Below the pieces are notes generated by a model that ran no database searches, was not told the origin of the DNA, and worked only from the letters and a program-made list of their open reading frames with translations. Both the position numbers and the translations under genes were made by a program. Shown here piece after piece: positions 33,982 through 42,967 of a stretch of 64,000 bases of DNA (position 1 is its first letter; every line of letters starts with the position of its first letter). This stretch comes from Hydra vulgaris. Lineage: Eukaryota > Cnidaria > Hydrozoa > Anthoathecata > Hydridae. The stretch spans positions 21,337,001-21,401,000 of the forward strand of contig NC_088921.1 of assembly GCF_038396675.1 (NCBI RefSeq), given 5' to 3'.

Positions 33982-35187
33982 ATGGAAGATTGTGTAAGCA
34001 ATTGCCAAAATATTCTTGATAATATTCATGATCATTTAGAAATAGAATGTAATGAAAATAACGAATGTCGCTCAGGTTTGATTTATCCTGAATTAATACA
34101 AAATACCAAAACCAAGTTTTCATATGCGCAAGCCGCAAAAGTTAATTATCCTAATCAATTCTTAAGACAACTTAATAAAACGTTATTATGTAAACTAGAA
34201 TTAAATACGTCTATCAATGATGTTCTTATGGCTTTAGAAGAAAATGATCTAGACGGAGGTATTGAAGGCGTCCAAATTATACGGGCGGGAACAATGTTAG
34301 AAATAACTATTAAAAATGATAAAATAAAAAACAAACTTCTAGAACGAGGGCTAGACATAAACGGCTATCACCATCGTTTTTATAATTCCACTCCAACGAG
34401 AAATGTTAGTACTCGGGTAAATGTTTCTGTTTTAGGTCTGCCACTTGAGTATAAAGGCTGCATTGTCGGTAGAATTCTTGAGCAAAAAGGATATGGCAAA
34501 CATATATACTCAAAATCCATTATGAAAAAAACACCAAAAAAGGGCACGGAATATTATTCTGGTATACTGGTTGCGGTAATGGACAACTTATACGAACCTA
34601 TACCGAAAACAATAGAAATTGAAGGTTATACGGTTAGAATAATTCACACAGGGCAAGAAGGCAATCCAAAGATCGAAAATAAACTCACAAGTGTAACGGA
34701 TAACAACAAGGGCAGAGAGACAAGCTTAAGTAAAACAGAAAAGATACCTTCAGTAAGCCCTTTAATTGATAGCAATGCCGATATAAATATAATCCAAACT
34801 AAAACATTAACTAAAACTGTAGCAAATATTGAAAAGGAAAAAGAAAATGAGGAGAACCTGACTATAAATGAATTAAGTGAAATAAAAACAAATAATAACG
34901 AATCAGACGTAAAAGAAAAAGATGCAGAAACTGATGAGACAATGCTTAATGAATATAACCATGATGATAACAACAGCGAACTAGAAGAGTCAAGCGATAT
35001 GGATATGATAGGGTTACGAGACAAAAATAATAAAAGGAAAATAACACCACAAACAATAAAAAATCACACAAAACGATCTAACAGAGACAATAATCTATGT
35101 GGGAAGGTCTCCTACCAAAATCAAGAAAACCAAATAAAAATACAAAACCAAAAATCAAATAAAAATATAAATTTTAAAATCAAATAA
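33982..35187 (+). CDS. ORF1 protein of element B
   Basis: 401 aa from the ATG at 33982. The frame is open 21 nt further upstream but without another ATG. The central region is related to family A ORF1: TLLCKLEL..NDVLMALEEND..IIRAGTMLEITIKND, then the second RRM-like part with VSVLGLPLE, GYGKHI, YYSGILVAVMD, IPK and YTVRIIHTGQE. After this comes an acidic, Asn-rich tail ending in a basic stretch. The C-terminal domain found in A, D and E (FKNFDRLNC, MDSSEIYSFNMKEF) is absent, and there is no CCHC knuckle. ORF1 proteins of this type bind element RNA (family knowledge). Confidence 0.88.
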   Translation: MEDCVSNCQNILDNIHDHLEIECNENNECRSGLIYPELIQNTKTKFSYAQAAKVNYPNQFLRQLNKTLLCKLELNTSINDVLMALEENDLDGGIEGVQIIRAGTMLEITIKNDKIKNKLLERGLDINGYHHRFYNSTPTRNVSTRVNVSVLGLPLEYKGCIVGRILEQKGYGKHIYSKSIMKKTPKKGTEYYSGILVAVMDNLYEPIPKTIEIEGYTVRIIHTGQEGNPKIENKLTSVTDNNKGRETSLSKTEKIPSVSPLIDSNADINIIQTKTLTKTVANIEKEKENEENLTINELSEIKTNNNESDVKEKDAETDETMLNEYNHDDNNSELEESSDMDMIGLRDKNNKRKITPQTIKNHTKRSNRDNNLCGKVSYQNQENQIKIQNQKSNKNINFKIK

Positions 35188-35312
35188 AAATAAAAATAAT
35201 AAAAGAAAAAATCCAAATAAAAATATAAAAGTCCAAAACCAAATAAAAATATAAAATTAAGAAAAGCAAACAAAAATAAAAAAATCCAAAAAATTAAAAA
35301 AAAAACACTAAA

Positions 35313-38300
35313 ATGGCTTTCAGAATTCTTACCATAAATGTAAATGGCCTAAATGCCGATATAAAAAGAAACAACTTCATGAACTTTTTTAAGGAAATGA
35401 ACTATGATATTGTATGTGTTCAGGAGACGCACTGTACAAATGAAAAGAAGGACCTATGGAATAAAGAGTGGGAAAATAAAATCGGGGGATCTTCTATCTG
35501 GAACAACAACAGTAACAAAAGTTGTGGTGTCGCCATATTTACCAAACTTAAAACCATATTTCAGGAGGTAACTCAGGATGAAAACGGTAGAATCCTGGCA
35601 GTCACAATTAACTTTGAAAACACTGCAACCAGAATTATAAATATATACGCACCAAATAATCCACAGGAAAAAGAGAACTTTTTTAGCACTCTAAACAAAC
35701 ACACAAAATTATGTGACAGTATATACCTCGCAGGAGACTTCAATATGGTAGTTGACCCAACACTAGATAGAGAAGGAGGTGACCTCTACAACCCAAACAA
35801 TATCTTAGGAAAACAAAACTTAAATAGATTCTGTGAAAAATACAATCTTTCAGATACATTTCGAGTCCTTAATCCACATAAAAAAGAATTTACATACAAC
35901 AGTCCTGATCAAAGTTTTTGCAGTAGAATCGACAGAATTTATACGATAGTGGAAAAAACAAAAAAGCATAAGGCCACAATAGTAGAAACAGGTTTGAGTG
36001 ACCACAGAGGACTTTTGTACGAAATATTTATTGAAGCACAAAACAAAAGAGGGCCAGGCTATTGGCATTTAAATGTCACCCTTCTTTCTGACGTACGTTT
36101 TAGAGAAAGTCTAAAAACAAAATTCGAAAAACAAAAAACAAAAAAAGACGTATACGATAGCAAAAGCCAATGGTGGGACATGATCAAATACAAAATTAAA
36201 TCTACTGCCATCGACCTATCCTCAAAAATACAAAAAGAAAAAAATCTGAAAAAACTAACCTTAGAACAACAAATAAACACAGAAATGCAGTCGGGAAAGC
36301 CAAATTACGAAATTGTTAAAAATCTTGAACTGGAACTAAAAGAGCTGTTAAGAAAGAATGGAGTTTTCATTCGAACTAAACAAACTATTGTCGAGGATGA
36401 CGAATCCCCCTCAAAAACATTATTTCAAATGGAAAGAAACAATCAAGAAAAAAAAACAATAACAACGCTCAAGGATGGAGAAAGTACAATTATAGAAACA
36501 AAGAGTATACTTCCAAAAATAAGAGAATACTATAAAACCCTATACAAAAAAACAAATATAGCCAAAGAAAATCAAAGAAAGTTTTTATCCTGTATTGATA
36601 AGTCCTTGACAGACGACCAGAATGCTTCGCTTAACATCAGGTTCAGTAAAGAAGAACTTCATAATGCAACTATGTCACTTAAAAAAGGAAAGACTCCAGG
36701 TGTTGATGGAATACCTATAGAGTTCTACCAGGAGTTTTGGGATATTGTTGGTGAGGAATTCACAAACCTAGCCAACATGATCATATTTGATACCGAGGAA
36801 CAACTTTCATGGTCACAAAGAACTGCTCTCATTAGTCTTCTACCAAAGGGAGGAGACTTAACTGAGTTGAAAAATTGGCGACCTATTTCACTACTCTGTA
36901 GTGATTATAAAATAATAACAAAAGCTCTGGCTTTAAGATTATCAAATGTACTAGATTTTTTATTCGGAACATCTCAAACGTGCTCGGTCCCGGGCAGAAA
37001 CATCTATTCTAACATTTTTCTAGTTCGGGATCTCATTCAATATACCAATGAAAAAAATATCAAAAGCTTTATCCTGACAATTGATCAAGAAAAAGCTTTT
37101 GACAAGATTGATCGTAACTATCTAATTGAAGTAATGGAAAAATACAACCTCGGAAAAAACTTCGTAAATGCTATAAAGCAAACTTTGAAAAACAACCAGT
37201 CCTTAATTCTAAACAATGGATATATGAGTGAGCCCCTAAATATTGAAAGAGGAGTTAGGCAAGGGGATCCTGTATCACTGATGTTATACTGCTTAGCAGT
37301 GGAACCGCTTGCTATCTCAATTAGAAATAACCATAAAATTGACGGAATTCCACTGCCAGGTTCAAAAACAACTCTAAAAGTCATGCAATATGCAGATGAT
37401 ACATCAATTTTTATTAAAAACTCTTACTCAGTTAATGAAGTGTTTGAAACCCTTGACAGATTCGAAGAGGCGTCAGGATCAAACATTAATAGAGAGAAAA
37501 CAAAAGCGCTAGCTCTAGGTGGCTTCAACTACCTTGAATACGAAAAAACGATCATCGCACTCAAACAAAAAAATTATAATATTCAGTGGTCAAATACAAC
37601 AGGATTGAGAATTCTAGGAATACACTTTCACACTGACCTTGCATTCACAGCCAGCATCAACTGGAATAAGGCCTACGGCAACTTTGCCAAAAGGGTTGGA
37701 GGCTTTAAATTTAGGAATGTTTCGCTAAGATGCAAGGCTATGTTTATTAATACTCTTGCTCTCTCTAAAATATGGTTTGTGGCCAATGTTTTTCCGCTTA
37801 ACAAACTACAAGGAAAACAAATAAAAAAAGATATTTCCAGGTATCTGTGGAATAGTGAATATGCAGAGCCAATCAAAAGAGATATCCTCAACTTACCCGT
37901 AGACAAAGGAGGTCTTGGAATATTAGATATAGAAAAGCAAGGTATAGCTCTGAGATTGAAACATATATTTAACATGAGAGAAAGTCAAAACCCTCACGAA
38001 CTGTACTATTTACAAAACTTCTTTTTAGGATATCCTCTCAATAAATATGCCAAAAGACACTTCCAACAATGGCTATATCTCACAGAAAATAAATTTCCAA
38101 AATCACTTAATTTTCCTCCTTTTTATTATAATGATATTTTGGAGACCTTAAAAAGATCTGAAGATATATTTAAAATAAATAAAAAAACTGCAAAAAATCT
38201 TTACTGTTATATACAGAGGACACAAGAAAACACAAGCATTACGAAAATACATGCAGCCTGGGAAGCAAAACTGCAAAGAAATTTACCATGGTCATCAATT

Positions 38301-38900
38301 TGGCAAAGAAGTTTTAATTCATATGCCCAAGGTCCTTGTAAGAACACACTGTGGAGAATCTTAACAGATTCGATACCAACTCTAGAAAAAATACATGCCT
38401 GGAAAAGAAACCGTGGGAGAGGAAACGGTTTATGTAAATCATGCGAAAAAAAGGAGAATACCCTGCATCCTTTTCTCCATTGCAAAAAAGCAAGAAGAGT
38501 TTGGAATAGCATGAAACCAATCTACAAATCCCTTCTACCTAGTAGGGACTTTAATATAGTACACGTAATATTTCAAATTAACATCGAAGACCTAGTAAAA
38601 AATAATAAACTTGCAAAACTTATAACAACAATAACACATATAGTTACAACCGAGTTATGGAGGGCAAGAAATAAAAGATTAAAAGAAAACACAAATATAA
38701 CAGCTCTCGCAATATTTCAAAATATTAAAAGCGAAATAAAATATATATGGAGAGTAAAGTACAATAAAGCCCTCAGGGAGAACAACATCACAAACTTCCA
38801 CGAAACTTACTCAATAAACAATGCCATCAGTGTATTCGACCTAAACAACTTAATCTTTACATTTAAAAAAAAAAAAAACAAACTAACAAACAAAGAATAA
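35313..38900 (+). CDS. ORF2 protein of element B: APE endonuclease + reverse transcriptase
   Basis: 1195 aa, ATG in AAAATGG context. Residues 1-235 are an apurinic-type endonuclease: TINVNGL (N11), VQET (E38), IYAPN, GDFN (141-144), SRIDRIY (204-210) and SDH (229-231). This enzyme would nick U2 DNA. Reverse transcriptase covers about 420-760: NWRPISLLCSDYKI, TIDQEKAFDKID (D591), RGVRQGDP, and YADD at 693-696 with catalytic D695 and D696. C-terminal part: SFNSYAQGP, RKRNRGRG-like basic stretch, and a CCHC finger C1041, C1044, H1052, C1057. All key residues are present, so it may be active. NWRPISLL-C-DYKI and the finger fit the Tx1 branch. Confidence 0.95.
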   Translation: MAFRILTINVNGLNADIKRNNFMNFFKEMNYDIVCVQETHCTNEKKDLWNKEWENKIGGSSIWNNNSNKSCGVAIFTKLKTIFQEVTQDENGRILAVTINFENTATRIINIYAPNNPQEKENFFSTLNKHTKLCDSIYLAGDFNMVVDPTLDREGGDLYNPNNILGKQNLNRFCEKYNLSDTFRVLNPHKKEFTYNSPDQSFCSRIDRIYTIVEKTKKHKATIVETGLSDHRGLLYEIFIEAQNKRGPGYWHLNVTLLSDVRFRESLKTKFEKQKTKKDVYDSKSQWWDMIKYKIKSTAIDLSSKIQKEKNLKKLTLEQQINTEMQSGKPNYEIVKNLELELKELLRKNGVFIRTKQTIVEDDESPSKTLFQMERNNQEKKTITTLKDGESTIIETKSILPKIREYYKTLYKKTNIAKENQRKFLSCIDKSLTDDQNASLNIRFSKEELHNATMSLKKGKTPGVDGIPIEFYQEFWDIVGEEFTNLANMIIFDTEEQLSWSQRTALISLLPKGGDLTELKNWRPISLLCSDYKIITKALALRLSNVLDFLFGTSQTCSVPGRNIYSNIFLVRDLIQYTNEKNIKSFILTIDQEKAFDKIDRNYLIEVMEKYNLGKNFVNAIKQTLKNNQSLILNNGYMSEPLNIERGVRQGDPVSLMLYCLAVEPLAISIRNNHKIDGIPLPGSKTTLKVMQYADDTSIFIKNSYSVNEVFETLDRFEEASGSNINREKTKALALGGFNYLEYEKTIIALKQKNYNIQWSNTTGLRILGIHFHTDLAFTASINWNKAYGNFAKRVGGFKFRNVSLRCKAMFINTLALSKIWFVANVFPLNKLQGKQIKKDISRYLWNSEYAEPIKRDILNLPVDKGGLGILDIEKQGIALRLKHIFNMRESQNPHELYYLQNFFLGYPLNKYAKRHFQQWLYLTENKFPKSLNFPPFYYNDILETLKRSEDIFKINKKTAKNLYCYIQRTQENTSITKIHAAWEAKLQRNLPWSSIWQRSFNSYAQGPCKNTLWRILTDSIPTLEKIHAWKRNRGRGNGLCKSCEKKENTLHPFLHCKKARRVWNSMKPIYKSLLPSRDFNIVHVIFQINIEDLVKNNKLAKLITTITHIVTTELWRARNKRLKENTNITALAIFQNIKSEIKYIWRVKYNKALRENNITNFHETYSINNAISVFDLNNLIFTFKKKKNKLTNKE

Positions 38901-39368
38901 ACTCCCAAACTAAAATCGCAATAAAATAATCCATACCTTAATAATAAAAATAAAAAATAAAAAAAAAAAAAAAAAAAAAAAGTATCTGTTCTTATCAGTT
39001 TAATATCAGTTTAAAATGGTACGCCGGCACAGTCCGGCTCATATATTAATCTGATTTTTGGCATTAGGTCATGGGATCATAGGTTTACCTTGCCCTGACC
39101 ACGGGTTGCCTCGGCTTTGCACTACTGTTGAGCGCGGCCCAGATTGGAAAAAAGAAAATATCTTCACTTTCAGAGTGTCTAACATCGCTAATGGTCTCAG
39201 CTGCTGCTGCTGATGATGCTGCTGATGATGACGACGACGAAAATGATTAGACGTTCTAATTCAAACCACAAGTACATTGTTGAAGACGGCGTCAGTCCGA
39301 CTATGTCTGCAGTGTTCAGTTATCGCTTCTCGGCCTAATGGCTAAGATCAAGTGTAGTATCTGTTCTT

Positions 39369-39967
39369 TTAACTGGAGACGATTCAAGAACTTTGATCGT
39401 CTAAATTGCAATAATGAAGACCTAATAGAATTTAAAACATATAAAAAACTTGAATGGCTACAGTTCGAAAGAGCTAACACGAAGTATAAAGCAATAGACG
39501 AAAAAGTAAATCTTAATAAAATTGTTATACCATCTGCATTTCAACAAATGGATTCCGGAGAAATGTATGCTTACAACATAAAAGAATTCCAGAACTTTGA
39601 TAAAATGACTGCTGAAAGAAGTGAAAGGTATAGATATACAGCTTGTAGAAAAGCAGAGTGGGAACAGCGAAAAAAAGAGCATTCGCAGTTTCACCCTTAC
39701 CACGAAAAGAAACAAAAAGAGCGTGATCTGAAAAAAGAAGCCTATCACTCAAAAAAGCTCAAATTAACGCCAGTAACAGAAGATCAAAAACTCACTTAAA
39801 ATCAAAATAAAAATAAAAAATATATAAATCCTAAAAAAAGTATAAACAACAATATAAACAGACTTAAACATAATCAGAATAATAAAAAAAACAAAATAAA
39901 ATAAAAATATAAAACTTCATATAAACAAATAAAAAATATAAAAACTGTAACCCGTTAAACGGTTTAG

Positions 39968-40000
<33 letters not shown>
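39369..40000 (+). mobile_element. Element E: 5'-truncated ORF1 element
   Basis: Inserted directly after TATCTGTTCTT of U2. It contains only the ORF1 C-terminal domain, a 3' UTR (39800-39968) and a poly(A) of about 33. Protein sequence is closest to family D but clearly distinct, so this is a fifth ORF1 lineage. A small hairpin, CCGT-TAA-ACGG, precedes the tail. Confidence 0.9.
39371..39799 (+). CDS. ORF1 C-terminal domain fragment of element E
   Basis: About 142 residues open to a stop at 39797-39799: NWRRFKNFDRLNC, QQMDSGEMYAYNIKEFQNF, YTACRKAEWEQRKKE, KKLKLTP. It aligns to family A residues 363-497 and family D 463-602. By chance the frame continues upstream through U2 (MAKIKCSICSF from 39338). 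No separate start codon is likely, so this is a truncated remnant with an undamaged frame. Confidence 0.85.
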   Translation, partial: NWRRFKNFDRLNCNNEDLIEFKTYKKLEWLQFERANTKYKAIDEKVNLNKIVIPSAFQQMDSGEMYAYNIKEFQNFDKMTAERSERYRYTACRKAEWEQRKKEHSQFHPYHEKKQKERDLKKEAYHSKKLKLTPVTEDQKLT

Positions 40001-40003
<3 letters not shown>

Positions 40004-40057
40004 TCTGTTCTTGATTCTTGATCTTAGGTATAAAACTGAGCTAGTGATCACCTTTAG

Positions 40058-40075
40058 TGAGGTCTACGTGCCTCA
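40058..40075 (+). promoter_or_regulatory. 5'-UTR hairpin 1 of family C
   Basis: TGAGG and CCTCA pair around TCTACGTG. Family A and D have GAAGG and CCTTC at the same place, so the stem changes on both sides while the GGTCTAC core stays. Second copy at 40196-40211. Confidence 0.6.
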
Positions 40076-40092
40076 TTAGTGATTGCTAAGGG

Positions 40093-40118
40093 TTTACCTT
40101 ACCCCTTCAACGGGTTGC
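40093..40118 (+). promoter_or_regulatory. U2-like 26-mer in the 5' UTR of family C
   Basis: Aligns without gaps to U2 nt 129-154: TTTACCTTAC, five free bases, CAACGGGTTGC. Two changes in the outer blocks relative to U2. It is followed by the hairpin TTGCCG-GTA-CGGCAA. Confidence 0.7.
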
Positions 40119-40255
40119 CGGTACGGCAATTTTAGTTTGGAGAGGTTTAAGGGAGATTGAGTTTTAGTGAATATTGAGTGTTTTATGAGTGTTAGGAGGT
40201 CTACTGGCCTTTAGAGTGACAGAGAGGTTATTTATACGTTGAGTATAAACTAATC

Positions 40256-41590
40256 ATGGCTTTAAAAAGTCCATTAACTTTAAACTTACCGGACAATAAT
40301 GTCCAAATTAAAAGCTATGCTCAAGCAACATCTTTGAAAACGAATGAGTTTACTAGCTTAAAAAACACACTGCTTAGTAACATCGAGAAAAATATAACTC
40401 AAGACGACATTCTTACAGCAATTGAAGATGTTGGACTTGATAAAGAGCTGGAAGGTTTTCAAATAATACGAAACGGGACTATGATGGAAATTGTAATGAG
40501 AACGGAAAAGGCAAAACATTTCCTTCAAGAGAAGGGACTTACTATAAATGGTCAACACCACCGTTTTTATAATTCCACTCCTACTAGGAATATTAGTAAG
40601 CGAGTGGCTGTGTCCGTGATAGGCCTTCCACTTGAAAAGAAGTTCTTTCCCGTCGGGAAAGCGTTAGAAGAGTTAGGCTATGGAAAACACATACATACTA
40701 GACCGGTGTTTAGACATACGCCTAAAAATAAGACGCCATATTATTCAGGGATAATAGTGGCTGTTATGGACAATCTTGAGCAGCCAATACCAAAGCAAAT
40801 AAAACTGAAAGGGTACAATGTGAGAGCAATCTATACTGGACAGGAGGAAGCAGGAAGTGTCCCAAGGGAAGAGAAACCTATCGAAGAAATAAATGAACAA
40901 GCAAAACCAAGTACAGAGACAATTAAAGAAGTAGAGGAGCAACCCGTAGATATGGTTATAGTACAAAGTATTAGTGAATCACCCGTAGAGTGTTTAGTTT
41001 TAAAGTGTAAGACACAAGAGTGCACAGAAAAAGTAATAAATGATATTCCTAAAGTAACAAATGAAACAGAAGAAGTATGCACACCAACAAGTACCAAGAA
41101 AGTCAAACTATCAATAAATACCGAAACCACCACACATAAACAAATCATACCAAAAACTACCATAGAAGAAGAAACAGAGCAAATCGTTAACATACCATCC
41201 GAAGAATTAAATAATGAACAAGCGATAGAAAACCATTACTATGATAATAGACACGAAAGAAAAGAAATCGATGTATCTGGTGTTCAATTACCAAAAGAAT
41301 TTGAAACCATGAGTTACCAAGATATATGGTGCTACAACGCAAATTATTTTCACGGCTTTAACAAAAATGATTGCAGCGAAGAAGATCTAAAAATTTATGT
41401 TCGGTATAGAAGAGCTGAGTATGAAAAACAAAAAATGGAACGAAGACAAGAGTATGAGGAAGAAAAACAAGCAAAACGGAAATTGTACGAAGAAGAAAAA
41501 ATAGCTAGACGAAAGGCAATAAAGGAGGCTAAGCTTCTACAAAATCAGCAACAGAAAAATTTCATAAATAACCGAGACGAGTGGTATTAG
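40256..41590 (+). CDS. ORF1 protein of family C
   Basis: 444 aa from the first ATG (ATCATGG). Residues about 35-205 hold the two RRM-like units: NTLLSNIEKNITQDDILTAIED, then VAVSVIGLPLE, LGYGKHIHTRP, YYSGIIVAVMDN and YNVRAIYTGQE. A Glu/Thr-rich linker follows. The C-terminal part (about 345-444) begins like the domain of A and D (LPKEFETMSYQDIWCYN, NDCSEEDLK), then turns into a strongly charged EEEKQAKRKLYEEEK coiled coil where A and D have QMDS..YNMKEF. No zinc knuckle. Predicted RNA-binding packaging protein (inference). Confidence 0.9.
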   Translation: MALKSPLTLNLPDNNVQIKSYAQATSLKTNEFTSLKNTLLSNIEKNITQDDILTAIEDVGLDKELEGFQIIRNGTMMEIVMRTEKAKHFLQEKGLTINGQHHRFYNSTPTRNISKRVAVSVIGLPLEKKFFPVGKALEELGYGKHIHTRPVFRHTPKNKTPYYSGIIVAVMDNLEQPIPKQIKLKGYNVRAIYTGQEEAGSVPREEKPIEEINEQAKPSTETIKEVEEQPVDMVIVQSISESPVECLVLKCKTQECTEKVINDIPKVTNETEEVCTPTSTKKVKLSINTETTTHKQIIPKTTIEEETEQIVNIPSEELNNEQAIENHYYDNRHERKEIDVSGVQLPKEFETMSYQDIWCYNANYFHGFNKNDCSEEDLKIYVRYRRAEYEKQKMERRQEYEEEKQAKRKLYEEEKIARRKAIKEAKLLQNQQQKNFINNRDEWY

Positions 41591-41895
41591 AAAAATGTCT
41601 CAAAAATAAAAAATTAAAAATAAAAAAACATTTAGAATTACAAAGAAAAATTTAAAAAAACTAAAACAAAAATTAAAAAAAAATACTAAAAAACCAAACA
41701 AATACTTTTACTTACCTTAAAAATATATACATAACTTTAATATTAAAGCTTCCTAGCTTCGGCTTTGTAGCAATATTAAATACTTTTAATTAGGCAATTA
41801 AAAATAATAACATTTCCAAACAAACAAAAAATAAACCTATCTTCTAGGACCCTGTGTAAGCCTGATATCAGCTTCAGGTATACCTAGTTGTATAG

Positions 41896-41926
<31 letters not shown>

Positions 41927-42254
41927 TCTGTTCTTATCAGTTTAATATCTGGTACGCCGGCACAGTCCGGCTCATATATTAATCTGATTTTTGGCATTAG
42001 GTCATGGGATCATAGGTTTACCTTGCCCTGACCACGGGTTGCCTCGGCTTTGCACTACTGCTGAGCGCGGCCCAGATTGGAAAAAAGAAAATATCTTCAC
42101 TTTCAGAGTGTCTAACATCGCTAATGGTCTCAGCTGCTGCTGCTGATGATGCTGCTGATGATGACGACGACGAAAATGATTAGACGTTCTAATTCAAACC
42201 ACAAGTACATTGTTGAAGACGGCGTCAGTCCGACTATGTCTGCAGTGTTCAGTT

Positions 42255-42444
42255 ATCGCTTCTCGGCCTAATGGCTAAGATCAAGTGTAGTATCTGTTCT
42301 TATCAGTTTAATATCTGGTACGCCGGCACAGTCCGGCTCATATATTAATCTGATTTTTGGCATTAGGTCATGGGATCATAGGTTTACCTTGCCCTAACCA
42401 CGGGTTGCCTCGGCTTTGCACTACTGCTGAGCGCGGCCCAGATT
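42255..42444 (+). ncRNA. U2: U2 snRNA gene
   Basis: Full copy with CCCTAACC for CCCTGACC, between stems III and IV. Confidence 0.94.
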
Positions 42445-42711
42445 GGAAAAAAGAAAATATCTTCACTTTCAGAGTGTCTAACATCGCTAATGGTCTCAGC
42501 TGCTGCTGCTGATGATGCTGCTGATGATGACGACGACGAAAATGATTAGACGTTCTAATTCAAACCACAAGTACATTGTTGAAGACGGCGTCAGTCCGAC
42601 TATGTCTGCAGTGTTCAGTTATCGCTTCTCGGCCTAATGGCTAAGATCAAGTGTAGTATCTGTTCTTATCTTAGTTTAATTAGGCGAGCTAGTGATCCAT
42701 ACTTGTATAAA

Positions 42712-42729
42712 GAAGGTCTACTGGCCTTC
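42712..42729 (+). promoter_or_regulatory. 5'-UTR hairpin 1 of family A
   Basis: GAAGGTCTACTGGCCTTC forms a short stem with a TCTACTGG loop. The same core recurs at 42908 and in families C and D. Perhaps a binding site for ORF1 protein (speculative). Confidence 0.6.
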
Positions 42730-42743
42730 TGAGTGTATTGAGT

Positions 42744-42769
42744 GTTACCTTGCTCCCTCCACGGGTTGC
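42744..42769 (+). promoter_or_regulatory. U2-like 26-mer in the 5' UTR of family A
   Basis: GTTACCTTGC, five free bases, CCACGGGTTGC: aligns without gaps to U2 nt 129-154 (16855-16880), with only one difference outside the middle five bases. Here it is part of a stem-loop (ACCTTGC with GCAAGGT, 42747-42774), a fold that U2 itself does not have. Present in all family A copies (four bases are missing in R7). Confidence 0.8.
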
Positions 42770-42837
42770 AAGGTTAAGTTTTTCTGAAAAAGTTTTCGGA
42801 CTTTTAGTTTATTTTTCGAGTGGTTGAGAGTTTAATA

Positions 42838-42852
42838 GAGATCGTAGATCTC
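42838..42852 (+). promoter_or_regulatory. 5'-UTR hairpin GAGATC-GTA-GATCTC of family A
   Basis: Perfect 6-bp stem with a GTA loop, kept in family D (GAGATCGTAGATCTC) but absent from B and C. Confidence 0.55.
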
Positions 42853-42907
42853 AGTGAGTTTGTTTAGTGTGAGTGAGTTTTAGTAAGAGGTTGGTTAGAC
42901 CTCTTTT

Positions 42908-42923
42908 GAGGTCTACTGGCCTC
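42908..42923 (+). promoter_or_regulatory. 5'-UTR hairpin 2 of family A
   Basis: GAGGTCTACTGGCCTC, a second copy of the GGTCTAC hairpin about 45 nt before the ORF1 start codon. Another stem (GAGGT/ACCTC, 42887-42903) lies just upstream. Confidence 0.6.
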
Positions 42924-42967
42924 TGAGTGGCTGAGAATATAATATATACAGGTAGAACTATTTTGCC

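Larger units (their letters stand above)
33819..38981 (+). mobile_element. Family B: complete two-ORF U2-specific LINE
   Basis: The only element here with both ORFs open: 5' UTR of about 160 nt, ORF1 (33982-35187), a 125-nt A-rich gap, ORF2 (35313-38900), a short 3' UTR and poly(A) to 38981. It shares only a short 5' block (ACGAGCTAGTG, 33849-33859) with families A, C and D. It lacks their GGTCTAC hairpins, U2-like motif and 3' hairpin. The 5' junction is irregular: U2 stops at GATCAAG and about 18 bases follow that may be a decayed target copy. Endonuclease and RT type and target point to a Tx1-clade, Keno-like element. Confidence 0.93.
33788..39145 (+). pseudogene. U2 gene split by element B
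   Basis: 5' half ends at about 33818 (GATCAAG), earlier than in the other insertions. 3' half 38982-39145, with a local duplication (TAATATCAGTTTAAAATGG) before stem IIa. Confidence 0.9.
40013..41923 (+). mobile_element. Family C: ORF1-only element
   Basis: Inserted in the target-site copy that follows E's poly(A) (GTATCTGTTCTT, 40001-40012). 5' UTR 40013-40255, with the GAGCTAGTGATCAC block, two GGTCTAC hairpins and the U2-like 26-mer; one 444-aa ORF; a 3' UTR of about 300 bp; poly(A) to 41923. The 3' end (CTAGGACCCTGTGTAAGCCTG..CAGGT..CCTAGTTG) is related to that of family D. There is no ORF2. Confidence 0.93.
39322..42078 (+). pseudogene. U2 gene split by E and C in tandem
   Basis: 5' half 39322-39368, 3' half 41924-42078. 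A third piece of target site (GTATCTGTTCTT, 40001-40012) lies between the two elements. Confidence 0.92.

Noticed and set aside
33961-35187. ORF1 of B starting at TTG (33961)
   Set aside because: Eukaryotic translation would use the ATG at 33982; a TTG start is not supported.
39338-39799. A fusion protein starting in U2 (MAKIKCSICSF) and running into the ORF1 domain of element E
   Set aside because: One in three truncations is in frame by chance. U2 transcripts are not translated, and no second case is seen.
42671-42967. A self-cleaving (HDV-like) ribozyme at the element 5' end, as in R2 elements
   Set aside because: I could not find the nested double pseudoknot; the visible stems are simple hairpins. 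A covariance-model search would decide.
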